Source of the DNA: Mycteria americana
Taxonomy: Eukaryota > Chordata > Aves > Ciconiiformes > Ciconiidae
Length of the DNA stretch: 64,000 bases
Reading direction: 5' to 3'
Assembly: GCF_035582795.1 (NCBI RefSeq)
Contig: NW_027445436.1
Location: 990,770-1,054,769 of the forward strand
Made by a program: the position numbers and the translations under genes
The notes under the pieces: generated by a model
Databases searched by the model: none
What the model was told of the DNA's origin: nothing
The model's input: only the letters and a program-made list of their open reading frames with translations
In this document: piece after piece, positions 16,390 to 26,206 of the stretch
Position numbering within the stretch: the stretch's first letter is position 1
Layout of the letters: each line of letters opens with the position of its first letter

Positions 16390-18366
16390 ATGGAAACAGA
16401 AGCTGCGGCCACGTTGCTCACTGGAATCCTCTCTAAGAGAGGGATAGAAGCACCAGTGAAGCAGTTAATAAGGTTGATTAAATTGGGACAATGTTGGGGT
16501 CACTTTTCTGACACCTGCATGTTATTTTCCGTATCGGAATGGCGAGATTTTGGAGGAACAATGTGGCAGAAAACAATAGAGGGGGATAAAAAGGAAGAAA
16601 AGGAAATAAAGGCGGTTCGTGGACTCTGGAACACTGTCTTGGAAACTTTGAAAGCGATGAAGGCGGAGAGGGAAGTAGCTTGCGCTGCTGCCCAAATGTT
16701 AGGTCCGGGAGTGTCTAAAGATAAGCCCGAAATCAAACCGGGACCTATTGCGCGATTTTTTGGGCTGCCTGCCGTGAGAGGCGCGTCTGGAACTGTCTGT
16801 AAAAACGTTTCTGAACTGCGTGTTATGGCGGAATCAGTGCAGGAGCCAGAAAAGGCGGAAGTTCCAGTTAGCAGGGTTAATGCAAACTGTGAAGCGAATG
16901 CGGAAGTAGCTCCGCCAAAACCCCCTGGAGGGGCGGGAGCGACAAAACGTAACGACTTGGGCGGAGCAGCCTGCCGACTTCCCCCTGCAGCTCCGCCCAG
17001 TGAACCACCCTCCGCGCCTCCGTTGCCGCCCTCAACCTCGTTCTATCCGCCCCTACCCCCCTCTACGGAATCCTCTGGAACTACCACACCATCTAGCGGG
17101 GAAGAGCTGCCACAATCCTCTGATGCCACTGCAAAAATGTTGCAAGCAGTTTTAAAACGTCTTGATACTCTGGAATTACAAACAAAAAGGAAAGGAGAAG
17201 CTGTGCCTCCATGTTTAATGAACCTTCCAGCACTCCCTAAACCCACACGCTGGAGCGGTGTCATCAAAGATGCAATTGTAGAAGGACAGTGGAAGCCTGT
17301 GGGGGGGGCTGAAGGCCCTATGACACTAGCGTTTCCAGTTGTGCAGAGAGACGGGCAAGGAAAGTGGGAGCCTCATGATTGGAAAATACTGCAACAAGCC
17401 CGAACCACCGTCTCCACATATGGATTAAAATCCGAGGCTACAAGACAAATTGTTAGTTGGATCTTTTCTGCCGACCTCATGTGTCCATATGATTGTCAAA
17501 ACCTGATGAGACTGTTACTTACCCCAACACAGTATTTACTGTGGATGTCATCCTGGCAACAGCGAGCCATTAATGCTGCTGCTCAAAGACAAAGAGACGG
17601 GGACCCACTTCGTGGAATCACTGCGGATATGCTCGTAGGGCAAGGACCATACAGCGACTATCAAGTGCAGATAACTTTTCCAGCGAATATGCTACAATTG
17701 TCTGCTCAGCTAGCACTTGAGGCATTCCTTAGCCTACCGGGATCCAACGTTCCCTCCTTTAGTAATCTCCAACAAGGAGCAACCGAGAAATACAGTAATT
17801 TTGTAGATCGGCTCTGGGAAGCTATCATGAATCATCCTGATTTATCAGAAGACAACAGACAACAAATGTTCAAAATATTAGCTTTTGATAATGCTAATAA
17901 GACAACAAGACAAATGCTAGCCAGTTTGCCCAAAGGAGCTGGAGTAGAGGAAATGCTTCTACGAGTAGAAAGAGCCGAAACACAACGACAGGGAAATACC
18001 GTTGCTGCTGCGGTCCAGGGAGCAGTTCGAGAAATAATGCAGCCACTAGTTGCAGTGGTGCAGAAAAAACAAGGCCCTACTCCCAAAGGAAAACCTCGCC
18101 GACCGCCAGGACAACCTTTTCGTGGCAGCTGCTTTCGCTGTGGGGAATCAGGCCACATGAAAACGAATTGTCGTGCTGCAGTTTGGTGTGACCACTGCCA
18201 GAAAAACAATCATGCTACCAAGGCATGCTCGGGAAACTGGAAGCCGAGCGCGGAGAGAGGTCGCGCGCAGACACAAATGAACCCCCAAAACGGAACACGG
18301 GTTTTCTACAACAGTGCCTACCAGCCACCCGAGGAAGCCTGGGAGTCGACGTGGAAACCACAGTAG
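16390..18366 (+). CDS. gag: Gag polyprotein, unit 3
   Basis: 658 aa, identical in translation to unit 2. The frameshift site is 18231-18237. Confidence 0.95.
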   Translation: METEAAATLLTGILSKRGIEAPVKQLIRLIKLGQCWGHFSDTCMLFSVSEWRDFGGTMWQKTIEGDKKEEKEIKAVRGLWNTVLETLKAMKAEREVACAAAQMLGPGVSKDKPEIKPGPIARFFGLPAVRGASGTVCKNVSELRVMAESVQEPEKAEVPVSRVNANCEANAEVAPPKPPGGAGATKRNDLGGAACRLPPAAPPSEPPSAPPLPPSTSFYPPLPPSTESSGTTTPSSGEELPQSSDATAKMLQAVLKRLDTLELQTKRKGEAVPPCLMNLPALPKPTRWSGVIKDAIVEGQWKPVGGAEGPMTLAFPVVQRDGQGKWEPHDWKILQQARTTVSTYGLKSEATRQIVSWIFSADLMCPYDCQNLMRLLLTPTQYLLWMSSWQQRAINAAAQRQRDGDPLRGITADMLVGQGPYSDYQVQITFPANMLQLSAQLALEAFLSLPGSNVPSFSNLQQGATEKYSNFVDRLWEAIMNHPDLSEDNRQQMFKILAFDNANKTTRQMLASLPKGAGVEEMLLRVERAETQRQGNTVAAAVQGAVREIMQPLVAVVQKKQGPTPKGKPRRPPGQPFRGSCFRCGESGHMKTNCRAAVWCDHCQKNNHATKACSGNWKPSAERGRAQTQMNPQNGTRVFYNSAYQPPEEAWESTWKPQ

Positions 18367-19040
18367 ATGTCACCCTCGTTGACTCTAATGTCCAGAAAGT
18401 TCCCAGCAATGTTATAGGACCTCTTGTTCATCAAGAAAGCAACGTTGGAGGATTGCTACTAGGCCGGTCCTCCGCCGGTATACAAGGTCTCATCGTGTTA
18501 CCTGGAGTAATCGACGCAGATTACACGGGTCGTATCTACATCATGGTCTATACTGTTTGTCCACCAGTGTTTATTCCTAAAGGTAGTAAAATCGCACAAA
18601 TAGTTGCTATTAGCAACCCATTGACCCATATGCCTCAATCAAATGTTCGACGGGGCAATCAAGGTTTCGGGTCCACTGGCCCTGCTGTTTGTTTTACAAC
18701 AAAATTAAATCAGCGGCCAACAATGAAAATTACTATTACTCAACAGGGCACATCGCAACAAATTGATGCGATGTTAGATACTGGGGCGGATGTTACAATC
18801 ATCAGCCGCAACATATGGCCTTCAAGTTGGCCAGTAGAATTACCAACATCAAGTATTGCAGGAGTTGGTGGACAATCAGTACCCTATATTAGCAAACATC
18901 CAATACATTTACAGTTTCCGGAGGGGCAGCATGCCACTCTTAAGGTGTATGTGTTGCCCTTGCCTGGGACGTTAGAAGCACTAATCGGGCGAGATGTGCT
19001 AAGTCAAATTGGAGCCGTTCTGACAACAAAGCATTTTTAG
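18225..19040 (+). CDS. pro: Pro: dUTPase plus protease, unit 3
   Basis: Effective start 18237 after the -1 shift. Translation identical to unit 2; dUTPase and DTGAD motifs intact. Confidence 0.93.
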   Translation: MLGKLEAERGERSRADTNEPPKRNTGFLQQCLPATRGSLGVDVETTVDVTLVDSNVQKVPSNVIGPLVHQESNVGGLLLGRSSAGIQGLIVLPGVIDADYTGRIYIMVYTVCPPVFIPKGSKIAQIVAISNPLTHMPQSNVRRGNQGFGSTGPAVCFTTKLNQRPTMKITITQQGTSQQIDAMLDTGADVTIISRNIWPSSWPVELPTSSIAGVGGQSVPYISKHPIHLQFPEGQHATLKVYVLPLPGTLEALIGRDVLSQIGAVLTTKHF

Positions 19041-19042
19041 TC

Positions 19043-21769
19043 ATGGGCACTGGGGAGCAGCCGCCCAACCCGTCACTTACATGGGTTACAAATGAGCCTG
19101 TGTGGGTTGACCAGTGGCCCATGACTAAAGAGCGACTGCAAATTGCCAAACAATTGGTTGCTGAACAACTGGCAGCTGGACATATTAAGCCTTCTGTTAG
19201 TCCCTGGAACACTCCCATTTTTGTAATCCCGAAGAAAAGTGGAAAATGGCGACTTTTGCATGACTTGCGTAAGGTCAATGACCAAATGCAATCTATGGGT
19301 GCGTTGCAGCCCGGAATGCCATCTCTCAGTATGTTACCACGCGGATGGCACATCTTGATAGTCGACTTAAAAGACTGTTTTTTTACCATTCCACTGCACC
19401 CGCAAGACACTCAACGTTTCGCCTTCTCTGTGCCGACGATGAACAAGGCTGCACCGGCAGAGCAATACGAATGGGTTGTTTTACCACAAGGAATGAAAAA
19501 TTCACCCACATTGTGTCAATTGTATGTAGCGTGGGCGCTGCAACCACTTCGAGCCCAATGGTCAAATACGATAATTTATCATTATATGGACGATATTCTT
19601 TGCTGTCGAGAACAGCCATTCTCAGACGAGTCATTGCGCCAGCTCATCACCATATTAGCGAAAAAGGGGCTTGTCATTGCACCAGAGAAGGTGCAGCATA
19701 CTGCCCCTTGGAAATATCTTGGGTGGTCTATTACAGACTCAAAAATCCGACCACAAAAAACAGAGCTTGTCACTCAACTGCATACCTTACATGACATCCA
19801 AACCTTGCTTGGGGACATTCAATGGGTTCGCAATTGTGTTGGTATTTCTAATACTGACATTGCACCCCTGACTGCGTTATTGCGCGGGACAAATCCTGCG
19901 GACAAAGTGACATTAACAATGGAGCACCACTCGGTGCTACAGCAAATCATTCAAAAAATGCACGCAGCTTGGTCATCGCGCCGCATCTTACCACTGCCAA
20001 TATCGTTAATCGTCTGTAATGGAAAAGACTCACCTTATGCAGTCATTTGTCAGTGGCAAAATAAGAAAGGGGAACTCACCTCAACCTTTCAATTAAATGC
20101 CACTGCCACTGCCAAATGCAAAGGACAAGGAGATATGTTCAATATTTTAGAATGGGTATTTTTAAGCGTACAACCAAAAAGGAGTATCCAAACACGAACT
20201 GAAGCAGTAGGCGAATTAATACGGAAAGGACGGTCACGAATTATAGAAATTAGTGGCCAGGAACCAGAGGACATTAGTATACCTGTTAGTACTGTGGAGG
20301 TAGAGTGGTGGCTTCGTAATGCTGAGGCCATACAGAATGCCCTATTAGGCTACGGTGGTAAAATACACTCTCAACAACCACAAGGAAAATTATGGCAGAT
20401 GTTAAGACGGAATCAGTGGATACAGAGATCCAAAGTAAGCAACAACCCATTACCAGATGGTGTCACTGTGTATACAGATGCAGGCAAGCGCCTGCGGCGT
20501 GCAGCCTGTGTCTGGAAGGAAGGCGACAATTGGAAGCAGTATGTCATGGAGGGGCAGCCTCAAGATTCCCTCCAGACTTTGGAACTGACTGCAGTAATTT
20601 GGGCTTTGACTAATTGGATAAATATTCCCTTAAATGTGGTAACTGACTCAATGTATGTGGCTGGAATAGTGCCACGTCTAGAAGATGCCCTATTACGGGA
20701 AACAACGAATCCTAGATTGGGGAGTTTATTTATCAGACTGCGGTCTGTATTAGGTCAACGTACAGCAGCCTGCTGTATCATCCATATTCGTAGCCATCAA
20801 TTGGACCTTGGTCTTGGTCAAGGTAATCAGCTGGCTGACAGTCTGGTTAGTCCCGTGTGCCACGCACCTCCTATGGACAAATTTCAACAAGCTAGACAAA
20901 GTCATGAAAATTTCCACCAAAATGCTAAAGGTCTAAAAAGACAATTTAATTTAACGGAAAATGAAGCAAGAGGTATAATCCAGGCCTGTCCAAAATGTGG
21001 AAATCACGGTCCAGGCATAGGGTCTGGAGTGAATCCAAAAGGATTAAAAGCGTTAGAATTATGGCAGATGGATGTCACACATGTTCCCGAATTTGGTCGA
21101 TTGAAATATTTGCATGTCACCATAGACACCTTTTCAAAAATGATATGGGCAACTGCGTTGCCTGGAGAAAAGGCGCATCATGTATGTAAACATTTGCTCG
21201 CTTGTTTTGCGGTGCTAGGTGTGCCTGAGCGTATCAAAACAGATAATGGGCCTGCTTATATTAGCCAAAAAGTTAGCGCATTTTTAGCAAAATGGGGAGT
21301 CAATCATGTTACAGGGATCCCACACTCGCCTACTGGTCAAGGACTAGTGGAGCGCACGCATCAAATTTTGAAGGACTATCTAAATAAGCAAAAGGATATA
21401 GAGGTAGACCCTCAACAGAGGGTGCATCGTGTACTGTTTACACTGAACTTTCTCTGTCTTATGGGAGATAGAGAAGAACCGCCGGTAGTAATCCATCATC
21501 AGCACCTTAAATTTAATGATACAATGACACTACCACAATTTAAAGTAAATTACAAGGATCCTGCCTCTGGAATGTGGCTAGGGCCAGTCCCAGTTATATT
21601 TAATGGTCGAGGATATATGTGTGTTTCCACAGGTCGCGGTCCAGTGTGGGTGCCGAGCAGAAACGTGAAGCCTGTTCTAACTCCTCATGGCTCATCCGAC
21701 AAGCAAGATGAACCTACCCCTGATCATCGGGATAGTACTCCCGGTGGTGATGAGTCTTCACAAAATTGA
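19043..21769 (+). CDS. pol: Pol: RT, RNase H, integrase, unit 3
   Basis: 908 codons with Gln141. No private substitution was seen in this unit. All catalytic residues are present, so it represents the consensus of the array. Confidence 0.95.
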   Translation: MGTGEQPPNPSLTWVTNEPVWVDQWPMTKERLQIAKQLVAEQLAAGHIKPSVSPWNTPIFVIPKKSGKWRLLHDLRKVNDQMQSMGALQPGMPSLSMLPRGWHILIVDLKDCFFTIPLHPQDTQRFAFSVPTMNKAAPAEQYEWVVLPQGMKNSPTLCQLYVAWALQPLRAQWSNTIIYHYMDDILCCREQPFSDESLRQLITILAKKGLVIAPEKVQHTAPWKYLGWSITDSKIRPQKTELVTQLHTLHDIQTLLGDIQWVRNCVGISNTDIAPLTALLRGTNPADKVTLTMEHHSVLQQIIQKMHAAWSSRRILPLPISLIVCNGKDSPYAVICQWQNKKGELTSTFQLNATATAKCKGQGDMFNILEWVFLSVQPKRSIQTRTEAVGELIRKGRSRIIEISGQEPEDISIPVSTVEVEWWLRNAEAIQNALLGYGGKIHSQQPQGKLWQMLRRNQWIQRSKVSNNPLPDGVTVYTDAGKRLRRAACVWKEGDNWKQYVMEGQPQDSLQTLELTAVIWALTNWINIPLNVVTDSMYVAGIVPRLEDALLRETTNPRLGSLFIRLRSVLGQRTAACCIIHIRSHQLDLGLGQGNQLADSLVSPVCHAPPMDKFQQARQSHENFHQNAKGLKRQFNLTENEARGIIQACPKCGNHGPGIGSGVNPKGLKALELWQMDVTHVPEFGRLKYLHVTIDTFSKMIWATALPGEKAHHVCKHLLACFAVLGVPERIKTDNGPAYISQKVSAFLAKWGVNHVTGIPHSPTGQGLVERTHQILKDYLNKQKDIEVDPQQRVHRVLFTLNFLCLMGDREEPPVVIHHQHLKFNDTMTLPQFKVNYKDPASGMWLGPVPVIFNGRGYMCVSTGRGPVWVPSRNVKPVLTPHGSSDKQDEPTPDHRDSTPGGDESSQN

Positions 21770-23117
21770 GCCCAGAGAAAATATGTGGGTTACCTGGGCG
21801 AACAAAACAGGTCAACAAGCGTTTTGCCTCTCACTTGCGTCTGCTACAGAGCCTTTCCGGACGTGTCTACTAGGGGTACCAGGTTTTAAGGCAACTGACT
21901 TTAGTAGTTTTGCTACAAAAAACTGTAGTCGAGCTACCAATGTTAGTGGCTGCAGTGCCACACTCATCAATAGTCTAAATGTTACACTGCCGTGGGACCC
22001 CCAAGAGTTAAGCTTATTAGGATCAATGAGAAATGGCAATAAAACAAAAAATTGGACTCAAACTTGTTTTATATTTGGAGGACCCGCCTTTACTGGCACC
22101 AATTATTATAGAACATCTAACTGGATTGAGTGGACAAATGTCACGTCAAAAGAAAGGCGCTATAACGATTATTACGATCCAGCTGGTTATTGTGGGGACC
22201 AGGCAGCCCTAGGAGCCGAGACTAAGGGAGGGGTACCAATCTGGAACAATGGCACTCCAAAGGCCTTGCCTCCAGATGTTTTTTTAATATGTGGTGATAG
22301 AGCGTGGCAAGGTGTTCCACAGAACGTGTTTGGTGGGCCGTGCTATCTTGGAAAATTAACGTTATTAGCCCCAGATCAAAATTGGTGGAAAGATGTAAGA
22401 AATAAAACAATAGAAATCAAACATCGAACCAAACGAGAAATCACGGGTCTTTCCCCGGATTGTGATGATGAACTTGCCCTCCTCAGTACCACTGAGAGAG
22501 TGTTCCTGTCCCTGTTCATACCTGGGGGGGCAGCAGGACGAGCCCTGAAACAGGTTGGGCAATTAGCCTGTTGGGCTAAAAAACAAGCAAAAGTCACCAC
22601 CCAGGTAATAGAAACACTATTAGAGGATCAAAATAGCTTACGCCACGCAATTTTGCAAAATAGAGCAGCAATTGATTTTTTATTATTAGCCCAAGGTCAT
22701 GGTTGTGAGGATTTTGAAGGCATGTGTTGTATGAACCTGTCTGATCACAGTGAATCAATTCACAAACAACTACGATGGCTGAAAGAGCATGCCAACAAAA
22801 TTCGACAAAATCAGGGGTTTTTTGATGAGTGGTTAACCAGTTTGTTTGGGTCCTTACCATCATGGCTAAAGGGTTTGTTAGCTGAGGGATTACGACTTTT
22901 AATAATTTTGGTTATCATAGGTCTGTGTTTTTGCGTAGCATGTAGCTGTGTCAAAAAGGCTTTTAGAACCATGATAAATCATGCCTGGATCGCTCAAAAA
23001 CAAGAAGGGGGAATTGTGGAAGAATGGTTAAGTGAAAAAGGACACAGCTTAATTGATGTGAGCAATCCAGCCTTTGATGGGGCCTGGGAGCCAGAGATCA
23101 AGGTGAAATTCCCTTGA
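21687..23117 (+). CDS. env: Env glycoprotein, unit 3
   Basis: 476 aa, translation identical to the other units. The C-terminal 33 codons lie in LTR 4. Confidence 0.94.
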   Translation: MAHPTSKMNLPLIIGIVLPVVMSLHKIEPRENMWVTWANKTGQQAFCLSLASATEPFRTCLLGVPGFKATDFSSFATKNCSRATNVSGCSATLINSLNVTLPWDPQELSLLGSMRNGNKTKNWTQTCFIFGGPAFTGTNYYRTSNWIEWTNVTSKERRYNDYYDPAGYCGDQAALGAETKGGVPIWNNGTPKALPPDVFLICGDRAWQGVPQNVFGGPCYLGKLTLLAPDQNWWKDVRNKTIEIKHRTKREITGLSPDCDDELALLSTTERVFLSLFIPGGAAGRALKQVGQLACWAKKQAKVTTQVIETLLEDQNSLRHAILQNRAAIDFLLLAQGHGCEDFEGMCCMNLSDHSESIHKQLRWLKEHANKIRQNQGFFDEWLTSLFGSLPSWLKGLLAEGLRLLIILVIIGLCFCVACSCVKKAFRTMINHAWIAQKQEGGIVEEWLSEKGHSLIDVSNPAFDGAWEPEIKVKFP

Positions 23118-23398
23118 GAACAGCAGAAGGAGTACTTGGTAAAGCAAGATAAACGGGACTAAGCCTGGGAAAGTGCTGATAAGACCCCCTTTGTGAACAG
23201 TGCGTGAACGGCAACTTTGTACCAATCATATAATTGTTTTAAGCGCGTGGACAAGTATAGTTATCCAATAGAATAGTCGCTGTTAGCGCGTGCTTTGCTT
23301 AGCATCTATATAAACCTGTTAAGTAATCTGAATAAAGGAGAACGACCATACTCATATTGAGATTCATCGTTACTCCGGGTCCGTCTCCCACTCCGACA
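23015..23398 (+). mobile_element. LTR 4 (shared by units 3 and 4)
   Basis: It has T at the variable site 23235, like LTR 1 and LTR 5 and unlike LTRs 2 and 3. TATA is at 23307-23314 and AATAAA at 23331-23336. Confidence 0.95.
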
Positions 23399-23553
23399 TC
23401 TGGTAGCAGAGGATGCACCGATGAAATCTCCGTGACTGCGGTAAGCAGCTAGAGGAGGGGAGTTGGGAAACCACGGCTGAGGGAAGCGCTGCCTGGAGCA
23501 AGAAGCAGGGCAGACGCCGGTGTGAGGTCGCTCCTCACCTCTCAGGCGCAGTG

Positions 23554-25530
23554 ATGGAAACAGAAGCTGCGGCCACGTTGCTCACTGGAATCCTCTCTAA
23601 GAGAGGGATAGAAGCACCAGTGAAGCAGTTAATAAGGTTGATTAAATTGGGACAATGTTGGGGTCACTTTTCTGACACCTGCATGTTATTTTCCGTATCG
23701 GAATGGCGAGATTTTGGAGGAACAATGTGGCAGAAAACAATAGAGGGGGATAAAAAGGAAGAAAAGGAAATAAAGGCGGTTCGTGGACTCTGGAACACTG
23801 TCTTGGAAACTTTGAAAGCGATGAAGGCGGAGAGGGAAGTAGCTTGCGCTGCTGCCCAAATGTTAGGTCCGGGAGTGTCTAAAGATAAGCCCGAAATCAA
23901 ACCGGGACCTATTGCGCGATTTTTTGGGCTGCCTGCCGTGAGAGGCGCGTCTGGAACTGTCTGTAAAAACGTTTCTGAACTGCGTGTTATGGCGGAATCA
24001 GTGCAGGAGCCAGAAAAGGCGGAAGTTCCAGTTAGCAGGGTTAATGCAAACTGTGAAGCGAATGCGGAAGTAGCTCCGCCAAAACCCCCTGGAGGGGCGG
24101 GAGCGACAAAACGTAACGACTTGGGCGGAGCAGCCTGCCGACTTCCCCCTGCAGCTCCGCCCAGTGAACCACCCTCCGCGCCTCCGTTGCCGCCCTCAAC
24201 CTCGTTCTATCCGCCCCTACCCCCCTCTACGGAATCCTCTGGAACTACCACACCATCTAGCGGGGAAGAGCTGCCACAATCCTCTGATGCCACTGCAAAA
24301 ATGTTGCAAGCAGTTTTAAAACGTCTTGATACTCTGGAATTACAAACAAAAAGGAAAGGAGAAGCTGTGCCTCCATGTTTAATGAACCTTCCAGCACTCC
24401 CTAAACCCACACGCTGGAGCGGTGTCATCAAAGATGCAATTGTAGAAGGACAGTGGAAGCCTGTGGGGGGGGCTGAAGGCCCTATGACACTAGCGTTTCC
24501 AGTTGTGCAGAGAGACGGGCAAGGAAAGTGGGAGCCTCATGATTGGAAAATACTGCAACAAGCCCGAACCACCGTCTCCACATATGGATTAAAATCCGAG
24601 GCTACAAGACAAATTGTTAGTTGGATCTTTTCTGCCGACCTCATGTGTCCATATGATTGTCAAAACCTGATGAGACTGTTACTTACCCCAACACAGTATT
24701 TACTGTGGATGTCATCCTGGCAACAGCGAGCCATTAATGCTGCTGCTCAAAGACAAAGAGACGGGGACCCACTTCGTGGAATCACTGCGGATATGCTCGT
24801 AGGGCAAGGACCATACAGCGACTATCAAGTGCAGATAACTTTTCCAGCGAATATGCTACAATTGTCTGCTCAGCTAGCACTTGAGGCATTCCTTAGCCTA
24901 CCGGGATCCAACGTTCCCTCCTTTAGTAATCTCCAACAAGGAGCAACCGAGAAATACAGTAATTTTGTAGATCGGCTCTGGGAAGCTATCATGAATCATC
25001 CTGATTTATCAGAAGACAACAGACAACAAATGTTCAAAATATTAGCTTTTGATAATGCTAATAAGACAACAAGACAAATGCTAGCCAGTTTGCCCAAAGG
25101 AGCTGGAGTAGAGGAAATGCTTCTACGAGTAGAAAGAGCCGAAACACAACGACAGGGAAATACCGTTGCTGCTGCGGTCCAGGGAGCAGTTCGAGAAATA
25201 ATGCAGCCACTAGTTGCAGTGGTGCAGAAAAAACAAGGCCCTACTCCCAAAGGAAAACCTCGCCGACCGCCAGGACAACCTTTTCGTGGCAGCTGCTTTC
25301 GCTGTGGGGAATCAGGCCACATGAAAACGAATTGTCGTGCTGCAGTTTGGTGTGACCACTGCCAGAAAAACAATCATGCTACCAAGGCATGCTCGGGAAA
25401 CTGGAAGCCGAGCGCGGAGAGAGGTCGCGCGCAGACACAAATGAACCCCCAAAACGGAACACGGGTTTTCTACAACAGTGCCTACCAGCCACCCGAGGAA
25501 GCCTGGGAGTCGACGTGGAAACCACAGTAG
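23554..25530 (+). CDS. gag: Gag polyprotein, unit 4
   Basis: 658 aa, identical in translation to units 2 and 3. The frameshift site is 25395-25401. Confidence 0.95.
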   Translation: METEAAATLLTGILSKRGIEAPVKQLIRLIKLGQCWGHFSDTCMLFSVSEWRDFGGTMWQKTIEGDKKEEKEIKAVRGLWNTVLETLKAMKAEREVACAAAQMLGPGVSKDKPEIKPGPIARFFGLPAVRGASGTVCKNVSELRVMAESVQEPEKAEVPVSRVNANCEANAEVAPPKPPGGAGATKRNDLGGAACRLPPAAPPSEPPSAPPLPPSTSFYPPLPPSTESSGTTTPSSGEELPQSSDATAKMLQAVLKRLDTLELQTKRKGEAVPPCLMNLPALPKPTRWSGVIKDAIVEGQWKPVGGAEGPMTLAFPVVQRDGQGKWEPHDWKILQQARTTVSTYGLKSEATRQIVSWIFSADLMCPYDCQNLMRLLLTPTQYLLWMSSWQQRAINAAAQRQRDGDPLRGITADMLVGQGPYSDYQVQITFPANMLQLSAQLALEAFLSLPGSNVPSFSNLQQGATEKYSNFVDRLWEAIMNHPDLSEDNRQQMFKILAFDNANKTTRQMLASLPKGAGVEEMLLRVERAETQRQGNTVAAAVQGAVREIMQPLVAVVQKKQGPTPKGKPRRPPGQPFRGSCFRCGESGHMKTNCRAAVWCDHCQKNNHATKACSGNWKPSAERGRAQTQMNPQNGTRVFYNSAYQPPEEAWESTWKPQ

Positions 25531-26204
25531 ATGTCACCCTCGTTGACTCTAATGTCCAGAAAGTTCCCAGCAATGTTATAGGACCTCTTGTTCATCAAGA
25601 AAGCAACGTTGGAGGATTGCTACTAGGCCGGTCCTCCGCCGGTATACAAGGTCTCATCGTGTTACCTGGAGTAATCGACGCAGATTACACGGGTCGTATC
25701 TACATCATGGTCTATACTGTTTGTCCACCAGTGTTTATTCCTAAAGGTAGTAAAATCGCACAAATAGTTGCTATTAGCAACCCATTGACCCATATGCCTC
25801 AATCAAATGTTCGACGGGGCAATCAAGGTTTCGGGTCCACTGGCCCTGCTGTTTGTTTTACAACAAAATTAAATCAGCGGCCAACAATGAAAATTACTAT
25901 TACTCAACAGGGCACATCGCAACAAATTGATGCGATGTTAGATACTGGGGCGGATGTTACAATCATCAGCCGCAACATATGGCCTTCAAGTTGGCCAGTA
26001 GAATTACCAACATCAAGTATTGCAGGAGTTGGTGGACAATCAGTACCCTATATTAGCAAACATCCAATACATTTACAGTTTCCGGAGGGGCAGCATGCCA
26101 CTCTTAAGGTGTATGTGTTGCCCTTGCCTGGGACGTTAGAAGCACTAATCGGGCGAGATGTGCTAAGTCAAATTGGAGCCGTTCTGACAACAAAGCATTT
26201 TTAG
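25389..26204 (+). CDS. pro: Pro: dUTPase plus protease, unit 4
   Basis: Effective start 25401 after the -1 shift. Translation identical to units 2 and 3. Confidence 0.93.
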   Translation: MLGKLEAERGERSRADTNEPPKRNTGFLQQCLPATRGSLGVDVETTVDVTLVDSNVQKVPSNVIGPLVHQESNVGGLLLGRSSAGIQGLIVLPGVIDADYTGRIYIMVYTVCPPVFIPKGSKIAQIVAISNPLTHMPQSNVRRGNQGFGSTGPAVCFTTKLNQRPTMKITITQQGTSQQIDAMLDTGADVTIISRNIWPSSWPVELPTSSIAGVGGQSVPYISKHPIHLQFPEGQHATLKVYVLPLPGTLEALIGRDVLSQIGAVLTTKHF

Positions 26205-26206
26205 TC